Origin: Thiohalorhabdus sp. Cl-TMA
GTDB lineage: Bacteria; Pseudomonadota; Gammaproteobacteria; Thiohalorhabdales; Thiohalorhabdaceae
DNA: 64,000 bases
Assembly (NCBI RefSeq): GCF_041821045.1
Contig: NZ_JBGUAW010000009.1
Span: 62,001-126,000, forward strand
Reading direction: 5' to 3'
Positions within the stretch are counted from its first letter, which is position 1; every line of letters starts with the position of its first letter. Under the pieces are notes generated by a model. The model had not been told where the DNA came from. It made no database searches and saw only the letters and a program-made list of their open reading frames with translations. Below are positions 1 to 9,400 of this stretch, in pieces. The position numbers and the translations under genes were made by a program.

Positions 1-1
1 C

Positions 2-304
2 GACGCCGTCGCCTGGGCCCGGGAGGTGACCGAGCGCGGCGCCGGTGAGATCCTGCTCACCAGCATGGATCGGGACGGCACCAAGGACGGCTTCGACCTG
101 GCTCTGACCCGCACGGTGGCCGACTCCGTCGCGGTCCCGGTGATTGCCTCCGGGGGCGTGGGAAATCTGGACCACCTGGTGGAGGGGGTGCGCGACGGTG
201 GCGCGGACGCGGTCCTTGCGGCCTCCATCTTCCACTTCGGCGAGCACTCGGTGGCGGAGGCCAAAGCGGCCCTGGCCGCCGCGGGGATCGAGGTGCGGCA
301 ATGA
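2..304 (+). CDS. hisF: Imidazole glycerol phosphate synthase subunit HisF (3' part only)
   Basis: This is the C-terminal 100 residues of HisF, the cyclase subunit that closes the imidazole ring and releases AICAR in histidine synthesis. The 5' part lies outside the window. The frame is open from base 2 and carries the family signature [13 protein letters not shown], with the conserved active-site Asp of the second half-barrel, followed by the phosphate-binding VIASGGVG loop and the AASIFHFGE segment near the end. The stop overlaps the next start (ATGA at 301-304), so translation is coupled to hisIE. Family assignment is secure. Confidence 0.96.
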   Translation, partial: DAVAWAREVTERGAGEILLTSMDRDGTKDGFDLALTRTVADSVAVPVIASGGVGNLDHLVEGVRDGGADAVLAASIFHFGEHSVAEAKAALAAAGIEVRQ

Positions 305-1023
305 GCGCGGAGAATGACTGGCTCGACGCGGTCAAATGGGATGCCCAGGGCTTGGTGGTGGCCATCGCCCAGGAGATGCAGACGGGTGAGATCCTCATGC
401 AGGCCTACATGAACCGGGAGGCGCTGGAGACCACCCTGCGCGACGGTTATGCAACCTATTGGTCCCGGTCCCGGTCCAAGCTGTGGCGGAAGGGGGAGAG
501 CTCCGGGCATCTCCAGGCCGTGGAGGAAATCCGGCTGGACTGCGACAATGACACCGTGCTGCTTCGGGTGCGCCAGACCGGTCCGGCTTGCCACACCGGT
601 CGGGCCAACTGTTTCTTCCAGCGCCTGGAGGACGGCGCCTGGGTGAAGACCGAGCCCGTTCCCCCCGCCCGGTCCGGGGAGTCGGCAAGCGCCGGCCGGG
701 AGGTTCTGGACCGGGTCGCGGCCATCCTGGAGGAGCGCAAGACCGCGCCCGCGGAGGATTCCTACGTGGCCTCCCTCTACGCCAAGGGCCGCAATAAGAT
801 CCTCGAGAAGGTCGGCGAGGAGGCCACCGAGGTCCTGCTGGCCGCCAAGGACGGCGAGAAGGATCGCGAGGCGCTGGTCTCGGAAACGGCGGACCTGTGG
901 TTCCATTGCATGGTGATGCTCGCCGAGCAGGGGCTGAGTCCGGAAGCGGTGCTCGACGAGCTGGATCGCCGCTTCGGCACTTCCGGACACACGGAAAAGG
1001 CGGCCCGGGGCGGCGCCGGGTGA
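301..1023 (+). CDS. hisIE: Bifunctional phosphoribosyl-AMP cyclohydrolase / phosphoribosyl-ATP pyrophosphatase HisIE
   Basis: A 240-residue fusion that catalyses steps 2 and 3 of histidine biosynthesis. The N-terminal half (about 1-125) is the HisI cyclohydrolase, with [17 protein letters not shown] and the metal-binding DCDNDT and C-H-T-G-R-x-N-C segments. The C-terminal half (about 135-230) is HisE, a MazG-like all-alpha pyrophosphatase with KVGEEATEV and ETADLWFH. The start overlaps the hisF stop by 4 bp. An acidic/polar linker separates the domains. It is the last histidine gene here; tatA follows after 46 bp. Confidence 0.96.
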   Translation: MSAENDWLDAVKWDAQGLVVAIAQEMQTGEILMQAYMNREALETTLRDGYATYWSRSRSKLWRKGESSGHLQAVEEIRLDCDNDTVLLRVRQTGPACHTGRANCFFQRLEDGAWVKTEPVPPARSGESASAGREVLDRVAAILEERKTAPAEDSYVASLYAKGRNKILEKVGEEATEVLLAAKDGEKDREALVSETADLWFHCMVMLAEQGLSPEAVLDELDRRFGTSGHTEKAARGGAG

Positions 1024-1069
1024 GCCGGCGGCCGCCTGCATTCGCAATCAAACCTAATGAGGAAGGGCC

Positions 1070-1312
1070 ATGTTTGGTGGATTCGGCATTCCCGAGCTGT
1101 TAATCGTCCTGGTCATCGTGCTGGTGTTCTTCGGCGCCGGGAAGCTGCCCGAGATCGGCAGCGCCCTGGGCAAGGGCATCCGCGGCTTCCGGCAGTCCAT
1201 GGACGACGGCGAGTCCAAGGACGAGAAGAAGGATCCGGATAGCCTGGAGCACGACAAGGGCGAGACCATCGAGGGCAGCACGGTGGGCCAGAAGGAAGAA
1301 GAGAAGAAATAG
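1070..1312 (+). CDS. tatA: Sec-independent translocase protein TatA
   Basis: An 80-residue TatA. One N-terminal membrane helix (about 3-21) is followed by the [20 protein letters not shown] amphipathic helix and a charged, acidic/lysine-rich tail, which is the standard TatA layout. It oligomerises to form the conduit for folded twin-arginine substrates in the inner membrane. It is preceded by AGGAAGGGCC just before the ATG. The neighbours tatB and tatC complete the translocase. The hisIE-tatABC order is a common gammaproteobacterial arrangement. Confidence 0.95.
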   Translation: MFGGFGIPELLIVLVIVLVFFGAGKLPEIGSALGKGIRGFRQSMDDGESKDEKKDPDSLEHDKGETIEGSTVGQKEEEKK

Positions 1313-1380
1313 CCACCTCCCTTTATCCCGCGCCGGGGCCCATGGTCCCGGGGCGCGCCTTTTGAGGTTCCCTTCGGGCC

Positions 1381-1872
1381 ATGTTTGATATCGGCTTCAT
1401 CGAGATGCTGGTCATCGGCCTCATCCTCCTGCTGGTGGTGGGTCCCGAACGCCTCCCGGAGGTGGCCCGCACGGTGGGCGGCTGGGTCCATGAGGCCAAG
1501 AAATACCTGGACGGCATGAAGTCGGAGCTGGACCGGGACCTCAATCTGAGCGAGCTGCAGCGGGAAACCCGGGAGTCCTTCGAACGGACCCGAAGCTCCC
1601 TGGACGACCTCGACCGCGATACCCGCGAATCCACCGACCTTTCCCGGGCCCCCGCGGGGGACGCATCCGACTCCGCCGGGGACGGGGGGCAGGGGCCGGC
1701 GGACCGCTCCGTGGCGGCGGAGGATCCGGAGCCGTCCGCCGGGCAGCAGGGCAACGGAGCCCGCTCCGACCCGGAATCCGGGGAGGTGGCCGATGCGGAA
1801 CAGGAGGCCGCCGATGACATGGAGCGGGAGCTGAACCAGGACCAACCGCAGGACCAGCGGCACCGTGACTGA
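1381..1872 (+). CDS. tatB: Sec-independent translocase protein TatB
   Basis: A 163-residue TatB, the substrate-receptor partner of TatC. It shows the N-terminal helix MFDIGFIEMLVIGLILLLV, the conserved GPERLPEVARTVG hinge and amphipathic helix (distinguishing TatB from TatA), then a long coiled and highly charged C-terminal region rich in Asp, Glu and Arg. That tail is low-complexity and typically poorly conserved. The end overlaps the tatC start by 8 bp. Confidence 0.94.
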   Translation: MFDIGFIEMLVIGLILLLVVGPERLPEVARTVGGWVHEAKKYLDGMKSELDRDLNLSELQRETRESFERTRSSLDDLDRDTRESTDLSRAPAGDASDSAGDGGQGPADRSVAAEDPEPSAGQQGNGARSDPESGEVADAEQEAADDMERELNQDQPQDQRHRD

Positions 1873-2623
1873 CCCAAGCGAGAACTCGGATACCCTGGTC
1901 GGTCACCTCCTGGAGCTGAAGTCCCGGCTCACGCGGGCCCTGGCCGGCGTTCTGGTGGGCTTCCTGGCGGCCTATCCGTTCAAGGAACGGATCTTCGAAT
2001 TCTTCATCGCCCCCATGACCCGGGTCCTGCCCGAAAAGTCCTCCTTCATATTCACCAACCCCGGGGAAGCCTTCTTTACCTATCTCAAGGTCAGCCTTCT
2101 GACCGGTTTCCTGCTGGCCATTCCGGTGGTGATGTACCAATTCTGGGCCTTCGTGGCCCCCGGCCTCTACAAGAACGAGCGCCGGTTATTCTTCCCCATG
2201 CTGATCCTGTCCATCTTCCTCTTCCTGTTCGGGGCGGCCTTCAGCTTCTTCCTGGTCTTCCCGCTGGCATTCCAGTTCCTGGTGGGCTTCGCCAACGACC
2301 AGATCATGGCCATGCCCACCATGAGGGAATACCTGGGCTTCTCGCTGACCCTCATCCTGGCCTTCGGCGCGTCCTTCGAGATCCCCATCGTCTGCATGGC
2401 CCTGGTGCGCCTGGGCATGGTCACCGTGGACGGCATGCGTGCCAAGCGCCGGTACGTGTTCGCCGGTGCCTTCGTTTTGGCGGCGCTGATCACCCCGCCC
2501 GACGTGATCTCCCAGCTCCTGCTTGGCTTTCCCGTGTGGCTGCTCTACGAGCTTGGCATCGTGCTCTCGCGCTACGTGACTCCGCAGGAGGAGGATACGG
2601 AATCCGCGGGCGAGGAGTCCTGA
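1865..2623 (+). CDS. tatC: Sec-independent translocase protein TatC
   Basis: A 252-residue polytopic membrane protein with about six transmembrane helices. It begins with the GHLLELKSRLTRAL cytoplasmic motif that recognises twin-arginine signals and contains the family segments around FYLKV-like (FFTYLKVSL) and FGASFEIPIV. The start is GTG at 1865, inside the tatB end, so translation is coupled. Only a short acidic tail follows the last helix. The nearby Rieske protein (3726) carries an RR signal and is a likely client. Confidence 0.95.
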   Translation: MTDPSENSDTLVGHLLELKSRLTRALAGVLVGFLAAYPFKERIFEFFIAPMTRVLPEKSSFIFTNPGEAFFTYLKVSLLTGFLLAIPVVMYQFWAFVAPGLYKNERRLFFPMLILSIFLFLFGAAFSFFLVFPLAFQFLVGFANDQIMAMPTMREYLGFSLTLILAFGASFEIPIVCMALVRLGMVTVDGMRAKRRYVFAGAFVLAALITPPDVISQLLLGFPVWLLYELGIVLSRYVTPQEEDTESAGEES

Positions 2624-2709
2624 GCGCGGCCCCGCCGTTACCTTTCGGGCGTATTTTCATCGGCGTATTGTCCGCCTGCGAGCCCACCCGGATGATTTGA
2701 GGATCGGAA

Positions 2710-3471
2710 ATGGCAGTGGAACTGAACCAGCTTGCCGCCTACTGCAACGATTTCCTTGAAGTGGAGGCGGTAACGGATTTCTGCCCGCAGGGCCTCCAGG
2801 TGGAGGGCCGATCACCGGTGCGCTCCATCGTTTCCGGGGTAACCGCCTGCCAGGCGCTGCTCGATGAGGCGGTGGCCGCCGAGGCGGATCTGGTGCTGGT
2901 GCATCACGGCTACTTCTGGAAGGGTGAGGACCCCCGTGTGGTGGGCATGAAGGGCCGGCGTCTGCGCACGCTCCTGCGCAATGACCTCTCGCTGCTCGCC
3001 TACCACCTACCCCTGGACCGCCACCCGGTGGTGGGCAACAACGCCGAGCTGATGCGGGTGCTGGAAGTGGAGGGCGCCGTGCCCTTCGGCCGGCTCGGCG
3101 GAGTGGCCATCGGCATGGGCGGGCAGCTGGCCACCCCCACCGATCCGGGCGTCTTCCTGGAGCGGGTGGAGGGCCGCCTGGAAACCCGGATTCTGCACGT
3201 CGCCGGACCCCAGGAGCGGATCCAACGGGTTGCCCTCTGCAGCGGAGGGGCGCCGGATCTGGTGGAGGAGGCCGCGGAGGCCGGCTATGACTGTTACCTG
3301 ACCGGAGAGTCCAACGAGCGCTCCACGCACATGGCCCGGGAGATGGGGATCCATTTCATCGCCGCCGGCCACCATGCCACCGAGCGTTTCGGTGCCGCCG
3401 CCCTGGGCCGGCATTTGGCCGGGGAATTCGGCCTTCAGCACAGGTTCGTGGATATACCCAATCCGGCCTAG
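2710..3471 (+). CDS. Nif3-like dinuclear metal centre protein (YbgI/NIF3 family)
   Basis: A 253-residue member of the Nif3/YbgI family, toroidal hexamers with a dinuclear metal site. Visible family marks are the DFCPQGLQVEG N-terminus, the metal-binding LVHHGYFWKG, HLPLDRHPVVGNNAEL, and the C-terminal CSGGAPDLVEEA and HHATERFG motifs. The family is sometimes labelled GTP cyclohydrolase 1 type 2, but the cellular role is not firmly established. GAGGATCGGAA precedes the ATG. It is closed by the terminator at 3570-3595. Confidence 0.9.
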   Translation: MAVELNQLAAYCNDFLEVEAVTDFCPQGLQVEGRSPVRSIVSGVTACQALLDEAVAAEADLVLVHHGYFWKGEDPRVVGMKGRRLRTLLRNDLSLLAYHLPLDRHPVVGNNAELMRVLEVEGAVPFGRLGGVAIGMGGQLATPTDPGVFLERVEGRLETRILHVAGPQERIQRVALCSGGAPDLVEEAAEAGYDCYLTGESNERSTHMAREMGIHFIAAGHHATERFGAAALGRHLAGEFGLQHRFVDIPNPA

Positions 3472-3488
3472 ACTTTTTCCGGATTTAT

Positions 3489-3511
3489 AAGTATTATTTT
3501 ATAAAATACTT
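3489..3511. repeat. AT-rich inverted repeat downstream of the Nif3 gene
   Basis: AAGTATT (3489-3495) and AATACTT (3505-3511) form a perfect 7-bp inverted repeat around an ATTTTATAA core. Such an AT block is striking in GC-rich DNA. It could be a bidirectional terminator, an operator or the AT-rich part of the petABC promoter region. Confidence 0.5.
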
Positions 3512-3569
3512 TTATGGTGCCAAAGACCTGCCTGGCCTTGACCGAATGCCCTTGCATGCAGGAACCTAT

Positions 3570-3595
3570 GCCGGCTAAGAAGCCGGCTTTCCTTT
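3570..3595 (+). terminator. Rho-independent terminator after the Nif3 gene
   Basis: A perfect 7-bp stem GCCGGCT/AGCCGGC with an AAGA tetraloop is followed by the T-rich tract TTTCCTTT. It lies 100 bp after the stop at 3471 and separates the Nif3 gene from petABC. Confidence 0.8.
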
Positions 3596-3725
3596 GTTGT
3601 GCCCCCGGTTTCGCACGGAATATTCCCTTTGGCGGAGCTTTCTTCGCCCCAGGCCCTTTGTATCCGACCGAATATTGTGATTTCCCGTTCTCGCGATCGA
3701 AGCCTTTCCCGTCCTAGGAGGAGCT

Positions 3726-4316
3726 ATGAGTACGGACAGTGTGAACCCCAACCGCCGACGGTTCCTGAACTGGACCGCTGGCGTGGTTGGGGCCGTAGGC
3801 GTGGGGTACGCGGCTGTCCCCTTCATCCGGAGCATGTCGCCCAGCGCAGCCGTCATGGCCCAGGCCACCACAACGGTGGACATTTCCAAGATCCAGAAGG
3901 GTCAGCGCATCACCGTGATGTGGCAGGGCAAGCCGGTCTGGGTGGTCCGCCGCACGGATGAGATGCTGGAAACCCTCGAAGATCCCAAGGTGGTGCGACA
4001 GCTCAAGGACCCCGAATCCTCGGCCTCCGAGCAGCCGGAGTTCGCGGCCAACGACTACCGATCCCGCAAGCCGGAATGGCTGGTGATGATTGCCATCTGC
4101 ACCCACCTGGGCTGCATTCCCAGCTACCATCCGGAATCCGGCGGTAACTTCTGGTCGGGCACTTGGAAGGGCGGCTTCTTCTGCCCCTGCCATGGTTCCG
4201 GCTACGACTTTGCCGGACGGGTCATGGAAGGCAGTCCCGCGCCGCTCAACATGGCGGTTCCCTATTACGAATTCCTCTCCGATAGCGAAATCCGCATCGG
4301 CGAGGCCGTGGGCTAA
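3726..4316 (+). CDS. petA: Ubiquinol-cytochrome c reductase Rieske iron-sulfur subunit
   Basis: The 196-residue Rieske protein of the bc1 complex, anchored to the membrane with the [2Fe-2S] domain in the periplasm. The N-terminus has a twin-arginine motif (NRRRFLNW, residues 9-16) and an uncleaved hydrophobic anchor. Cluster-binding box 1 CTHLGC is at 125-130 and box 2 CPCHGSGY at 153-160, giving two Cys and two His ligands. AGGAGGAGCT precedes the ATG. It is the first gene of petABC. The Tat signal links it functionally to tatABC upstream. Confidence 0.97.
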   Translation: MSTDSVNPNRRRFLNWTAGVVGAVGVGYAAVPFIRSMSPSAAVMAQATTTVDISKIQKGQRITVMWQGKPVWVVRRTDEMLETLEDPKVVRQLKDPESSASEQPEFAANDYRSRKPEWLVMIAICTHLGCIPSYHPESGGNFWSGTWKGGFFCPCHGSGYDFAGRVMEGSPAPLNMAVPYYEFLSDSEIRIGEAVG

Positions 4317-4327
4317 GGGGGAGCAAC

Positions 4328-5536
4328 GTGAACCGAGTGATCGAATGGGTCGATGCCCGCTATCCGCTAATGCGGAACATTCGCGAGCACCTGACCGAGT
4401 ACTATGCACCGAAGAACTTCAACTTCTTCTACTTCTTCGGCTCCCTGGCGCTGCTGGTGCTGGTGGTGCAGATCCTGTCCGGGATCTGGCTGACCATGCA
4501 TTACAAACCGGACGCCGACCTGGCCTTCTCTTCCGTCGAGCACATCATGCGCGACGTGAACTACGGCTGGCTGATCCGGTACATGCACTCCACCGGCGCC
4601 TCGGCCTTCTTCGTGGTGATCTTCCTCCACATGTTCCGCGGCCTGATGTACGGCTCCTTCAAACAGCCGCGCGAGCTGGTATGGGTGGTGGGCATGCTGA
4701 TCTACCTGGTGCTCATGGCCGAAGCCTTCATGGGCTACGTGCTGCCCTGGGGCCAGATGTCCTACTGGGGCGCCCAGGTGATCATTAACCTGTTCACCGC
4801 CATCCCGTATTTCGGTGCTGATCTGGCGGAATGGATCCGGGGCGGATTCTCCATCGCTGATCCGACCCTGAACCGCCTGTTCGCGCTTCACGTGGTGGCA
4901 CTGCCCATCGTGCTGCTCGCCCTGGTGGCCGTGCACCTGATCGCCCTGCACGAGGTGGGCTCCAACAACCCCCTCGGCGTGGACATCAAGAAGCACAAGG
5001 ATGAGAGCGGCAAGCCGTTGGACGGCATTCCCTTCCATCCCTACTACACCGTGAAGGACATCTTCGGCGCGGTGGTGTTCCTGTTCGTGGTGTCGGTGAT
5101 CGTCTTCTACCTGCCGACCTTCAACGGGATCTTCCTGGAGCACGACAACTTCAAGCAGGCCAACCCGCTCCAGACCCCGGCCCACATCAAGCCGGTGTGG
5201 TACTTCGGTACCTTCTACGCCATCCTGCGCGCAGTGCCCGACAAGCTCACCGGCGTGGTGCTTATGTTCCTGGCCATCGCCCTGCTGTTCCTGCTGCCCT
5301 GGCTGGACCGGTCCAAGGTCAAATCCTGGAAGCTGCGGCCCATCTACAAGCAGATGGTCATCCTGTTCGGCATCAGCTTCCTGGTGCTGATGTATCTGGG
5401 CGCACAACCGGCAACCGCGACCTACACCATGTTCGCGCGGATCTTCACCGTGATTTACTTCGCGTTCTTTATCGCGCTGCCGTTCGTGTCCAAATGGGAA
5501 AAGCCGAAACCGGTTCCGGAAAGGGTGACTGAGTGA
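4328..5536 (+). CDS. petB: Cytochrome b of the bc1 complex, with a PVWY Qo motif
   Basis: A 402-residue cytochrome b, the quinol-oxidising membrane core of the bc1 complex. It has eight or so membrane helices and paired haem-ligand histidines in the RYMHSTGASAFF/FLHMFRG and LFALHVV/VHLIALHEVG helices. The Qo-site motif, usually PEWY, reads P289-V290-W291-Y292 here, so the glutamate associated with proton exit at Qo is replaced by valine. The rest (the YAILRAVPDKL segment) is typical. The stop overlaps the petC start by 4 bp. Confidence 0.97.
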   Translation: MNRVIEWVDARYPLMRNIREHLTEYYAPKNFNFFYFFGSLALLVLVVQILSGIWLTMHYKPDADLAFSSVEHIMRDVNYGWLIRYMHSTGASAFFVVIFLHMFRGLMYGSFKQPRELVWVVGMLIYLVLMAEAFMGYVLPWGQMSYWGAQVIINLFTAIPYFGADLAEWIRGGFSIADPTLNRLFALHVVALPIVLLALVAVHLIALHEVGSNNPLGVDIKKHKDESGKPLDGIPFHPYYTVKDIFGAVVFLFVVSVIVFYLPTFNGIFLEHDNFKQANPLQTPAHIKPVWYFGTFYAILRAVPDKLTGVVLMFLAIALLFLLPWLDRSKVKSWKLRPIYKQMVILFGISFLVLMYLGAQPATATYTMFARIFTVIYFAFFIALPFVSKWEKPKPVPERVTE

Positions 5537-6255
5537 TGAAGAACTGGATCGCAGCTATCGTGATGGGCTTCGTCGCCCTTCCGGGCCTGGCGCAGGCCGC
5601 TGGCGGCGAGGCGGATCTCATGCACATGGAGGTGGACTACTCCAAGGAGACCTTGCGGGACGGCGCCAAGACCTTCATGAATAACTGCCTGGGCTGTCAC
5701 TCCGCCAAGTACTACCGCCTCAAGAACCTGGTGGACGACCTCGGCATGTCCAAGACCATGGTCGAGGACAAGCTCATGTACGGGCTCACCGACGTCAATC
5801 AGCACATGATGTCGGCCATGTCGCAGGAGCAGGGGACCGACTGGTTCGGCGCGGCGCCGCCGGATCTGTCCCTGACCTCCCGGGTCCAGGGCACCGACTG
5901 GATCTACACCTACCTCCTGCGGTTCTATAAGGATGACGGCGCGGCCACCGGCTGGAACAACCATGTGTTCCCCGAGGTCAGTATGCCCAACGTCCTGTAC
6001 CACATGACCGAGCAGGCCCCCGGCTACTACGCCGCCATGCCCAAGCCGCATCATGGCGAGGGCGAGGCCGAATATCCGGAAGTGCCCGAGAAGCTCGATC
6101 AGAAGGTGCAGAACCTGGTGTCCTTCATGGCCTATCTGGGCGATCCCTCGGTCCTGGCCAGGCATTCCATGGGCCCCTGGGTGCTGCTCTTCCTTGCCGT
6201 GCTGGGCGTTCTCACCTATCTGGTGAAGAAGGAGTACTGGCGGGATATCCACTAG
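5533..6255 (+). CDS. petC: Cytochrome c1
   Basis: A 240-residue cytochrome c1, which passes electrons from the Rieske centre to soluble cytochrome c. It has a Sec signal peptide (about 1-22, ending ALPGLAQAA), a single CxxCH haem-c site (C52-C55-H56 in NNCLGCHSAKYYR) and one C-terminal membrane anchor (about 214-233) followed by a short KKEYWRDIH tail. Translation is coupled to petB. A strong terminator follows. The sspA/sspB genes often found after petC are absent; a BTAD regulator sits there instead. Confidence 0.96.
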   Translation: MMKNWIAAIVMGFVALPGLAQAAGGEADLMHMEVDYSKETLRDGAKTFMNNCLGCHSAKYYRLKNLVDDLGMSKTMVEDKLMYGLTDVNQHMMSAMSQEQGTDWFGAAPPDLSLTSRVQGTDWIYTYLLRFYKDDGAATGWNNHVFPEVSMPNVLYHMTEQAPGYYAAMPKPHHGEGEAEYPEVPEKLDQKVQNLVSFMAYLGDPSVLARHSMGPWVLLFLAVLGVLTYLVKKEYWRDIH

Positions 6256-6280
6256 AGTCCGGCAGTCCGAGTACGGCCCG

Positions 6281-6313
6281 AAAAGCCCCGCTTCTCCGGA
6301 AGCGGGGCTTTTC
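6281..6313 (+). terminator. Rho-independent terminator of petABC
   Basis: A perfect 13-bp stem (AAAAGCCCCGCTT/AAGCGGGGCTTTT) around a CTCCGG loop, followed by TCTTTG. It lies 25 bp after the petC stop. Confidence 0.93.
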
Positions 6314-6408
6314 TTTGCTCTGGTAGGGGGCGTGCGCGGGGATGGAAGTGGCCGGTGGTTGGCCGTACCCTGGTACGGTCCCGCACAGACACCGGAAGGG
6401 GGAATGGT

Positions 6409-9400
6409 TTGCCCCAGCTGTATATCCGGACGCTCGGCCGCATGGCCGTGCTCCGTGACGGAGAGCCACTGCCCGGCCTCGGGGAGGGCAAGGTCGCCGC
6501 GCTCCTCGCCTATCTGGCGGTGGAGCGGGGGCAGCCGCACGAGCGGGAGCGGCTCGCCGGTCTTTTCTGGCCCGAGCAGCCCGGGAGCAGGGCGCGGAAC
6601 AATCTCCGTCAATCCCTGCACCAGCTGCGGCGGATTCTGGAAGGCGTGGAGGCGATAAGAAGCGATCAGCGGACGGTACGATTCGATCCGCAAGGAGACG
6701 TGACGGTGGACGCCGCGTACCTGGAGGCGCCGCTTCCGGAGTGCACGGATCCCGACCGGCCTTTCTACTACGCGGGGCCTTTCCTGGACGGGATCCGCCT
6801 CGGCAACGGCATGGAGGAGCTCGAGTCGTGGCTTCGTGCCGTGCGGGAGCGGTTCCACAAGCGCGCGGCCGCTTATATGGAACGATTGGCCGACTGCTGC
6901 CGTACCCTCGGCCGGCCGCAGGACGCCCTGCATTACGCCGGACGCTTGGTGGAGGTGGATCCGTGGCACGAGGGGGGGCACCGGCTCATCATGGAGCTCC
7001 TGGCGGAGCAGGGCAGGCGGGAGGATGCCCTGGTGCACTACCATAGCCTGGCGGATCTGCTCGGGCGGGAGCTGGGTGTCGCCCCCGAAGAGGAGACGCA
7101 AAGGCTCCGCGACAGGCTACGCGGGGCGGGGTCTGGGGAAGTAGGCGCGTCTGAGGTACCTGTCAGGGCGACTCATCCGCCGCCGGGCAGGGTCCGGATC
7201 GCGGTGCTTGCGTGCCGCGTCACCTTCCCCGGCGAGCGGGATCCGGAAGCGGCGGCGGCCCGGATCGCCCCCATGGCCCGGGCGGTGGACCGGGTGGCGA
7301 AGCGCTACGGAGCGCGGGTTATCCGCCCTCACGGCGGGAATTTCCTCATCTATTTCGGCCTCGGGGAGGATCGCGAGTGGATGGCGGTACATGCCGTCCG
7401 GACCGCCCTGCAGCTGCTGGAGGAGAGCGGCGAGGGCGGGGCGGAAATGGAGCCCCCGTTCGATATGCGGCTAGCGGTTCATATGGGGGCGACGGTCCAA
7501 TTCGACGCCGGTCCGGAAGAGCCGGACGCTTCCGGCATGGTGACCGGACCGGCGTGGGCGGCGGCGGCTCACGCCGGTCCCGGAACGGTGCTTGCTACCG
7601 AGCCCGTGCGGCGTGCGGTCAGGGAATTTTTCCAGTTCCACGAGACGGAGATCCGCGTTCAGGATCCCCAGGCCCCCTCCTCGGAGGGCTCCTGGGGCCT
7701 GCGCGCGGTGGAGGCTGAGCGAGCCAGCGGCGGCTGGGAGACGGCCGGTCGGTTGGTGGGAAGGGACCGCGAGCTGGACTGGCTCACCAAATGCTGGCGT
7801 GACGTGGAGGGGGGACGGGGACGGGCGGTTCTGCTACGCGGGGAGGCCGGGATCGGCAAAACCCGGCTGGTGCGGGCCATGGCCGAACGGCTGAGCGGCC
7901 GGACGGGGACTGTACGGGAATACCGCTGCCTGCCCATGCACCAGGACGATCCTTACCATCCCTTCACCGCCGGCGCTTTTCCCGAGCTGCTCGGGCTCGG
8001 CGAGTCGGACGACGCTGCGACGCGGATCACCAAAATAGAGCGCTTTCTGGCCGGTTACCCGAGGGTGCCCCGCCAGGGCCCCTATCTGCTGGGCCGGCTT
8101 TTCGGACTCCCCGTGGAAGCGCATTATCCGGACCCGGGGCTGACGCCGGCGGAGGAGGGCAGGCGGCTTCGGGAGGTGATCCTGGAGGTGGCCTTCTCCC
8201 GGGACCGGGAGGGGCCGCAGGTGCTGGTGGTAGAGGATCTCCACTGGGCCGATCCGTCCACGCTGGCGGTGCTGGAGCGCATGGTTCATCGCCTGACGAC
8301 GGAGCCGCTCTTCCTCGTCCTGACAGCGCGCCGGATGCCGGAGTGGCAGCTTTCCGCGGGAGAGGCCGTGGAGCTTCTGGACATCCCGCCCCTGGAAGAG
8401 GCGCAGGTGGTTTCCCTGATCGCCTGCGCCACCGGCGAGCGCCATCCTCCGGAGCGCCTGTGCCGCAGCGTACAGGAATGGAGCGACGGGATCCCGCTAT
8501 TCGCGCTGGAGCTGCTGCGGGAGATCCGGGAAGCACCGCCTCCGGAACGCTCCATGCCCTCCATGCCGGAGACCCTGGAAGACATCTTCGGCGCGCGCCT
8601 CAGCCGCCTTCCGGAACGGGGTCCGCTCATCCAGCTGGCCGCCACCATCGGCCGGGATTTCCCCGCCTCCCTGCTGGCCCATGCCGCGGGCCTTTCCAGG
8701 GGGGAGCTGGACGCGGCCCTGGCGGATCTGGACCGGGAAGGCATCCTGGGCCCCATCGACGCCAGCGGGGGCAACCGGCTCCAGTTCCAGCACGTGCTGC
8801 TGCAGGAGGCCGCCTACCGCAGCCAGCTCCACGAGCGGCGGCGGGCCAATCACGCCGCCGTCGCCGCGGCCATAGAAGCCCATCATCCCGACATTGAAAA
8901 GAGTCAGCCGGCCTGGCTCGCCCATCACCTGACAGAGGGGGGTAGGGCGGGAGACGCCCTTCCCCCCTGGCTCCAGGCCGCCCGGCAGGCCTGGCGGCAG
9001 GTGGCCAATGCCGAGGCAGTGGATCTATGTCTCAAGGGGCTGGAGGCGGCGCGGACCTCCGCGGCGGATACCGGACCCAAGGAGCGGGAATTGCTGTTGA
9101 TCCTGGGCCGGGCCCGGATGGCACTGCGCGGTTACAGTGCCCCGGAGGTGGAGGCGGCCTTCCGGGGGGCGCTGGACCTCTGCGCACCCGGCGCGGCCCG
9201 GGGCGATCGTTTCCAGGCCCTTTGGGGGCTGTGGCTCGGGGCGGCCACCCGCGAGGGGCACGCTCACGCGCTGGAGATCGCCGAGGAGCTGCAATCCCTG
9301 GCGGCCAAGCTGGGACCGCCCTACGGCGGTGCCGCCGACTATGCGGTGGGCTGCACCGCCTACTGGCTGGGGGACCTGCAGAGGGTCGAGACCGCGGCGC

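Noticed and set aside
3514-3717. A short open frame (67 codons) upstream of petA
   Set aside because: It overlaps the terminator at 3570-3595, has no ribosome-binding site and no recognisable product.
7198-7650. Active class III adenylate/guanylate cyclase in the first BTAD protein
   Set aside because: The two metal-binding aspartate positions read Arg and Gly. I describe the domain as cyclase homology only.
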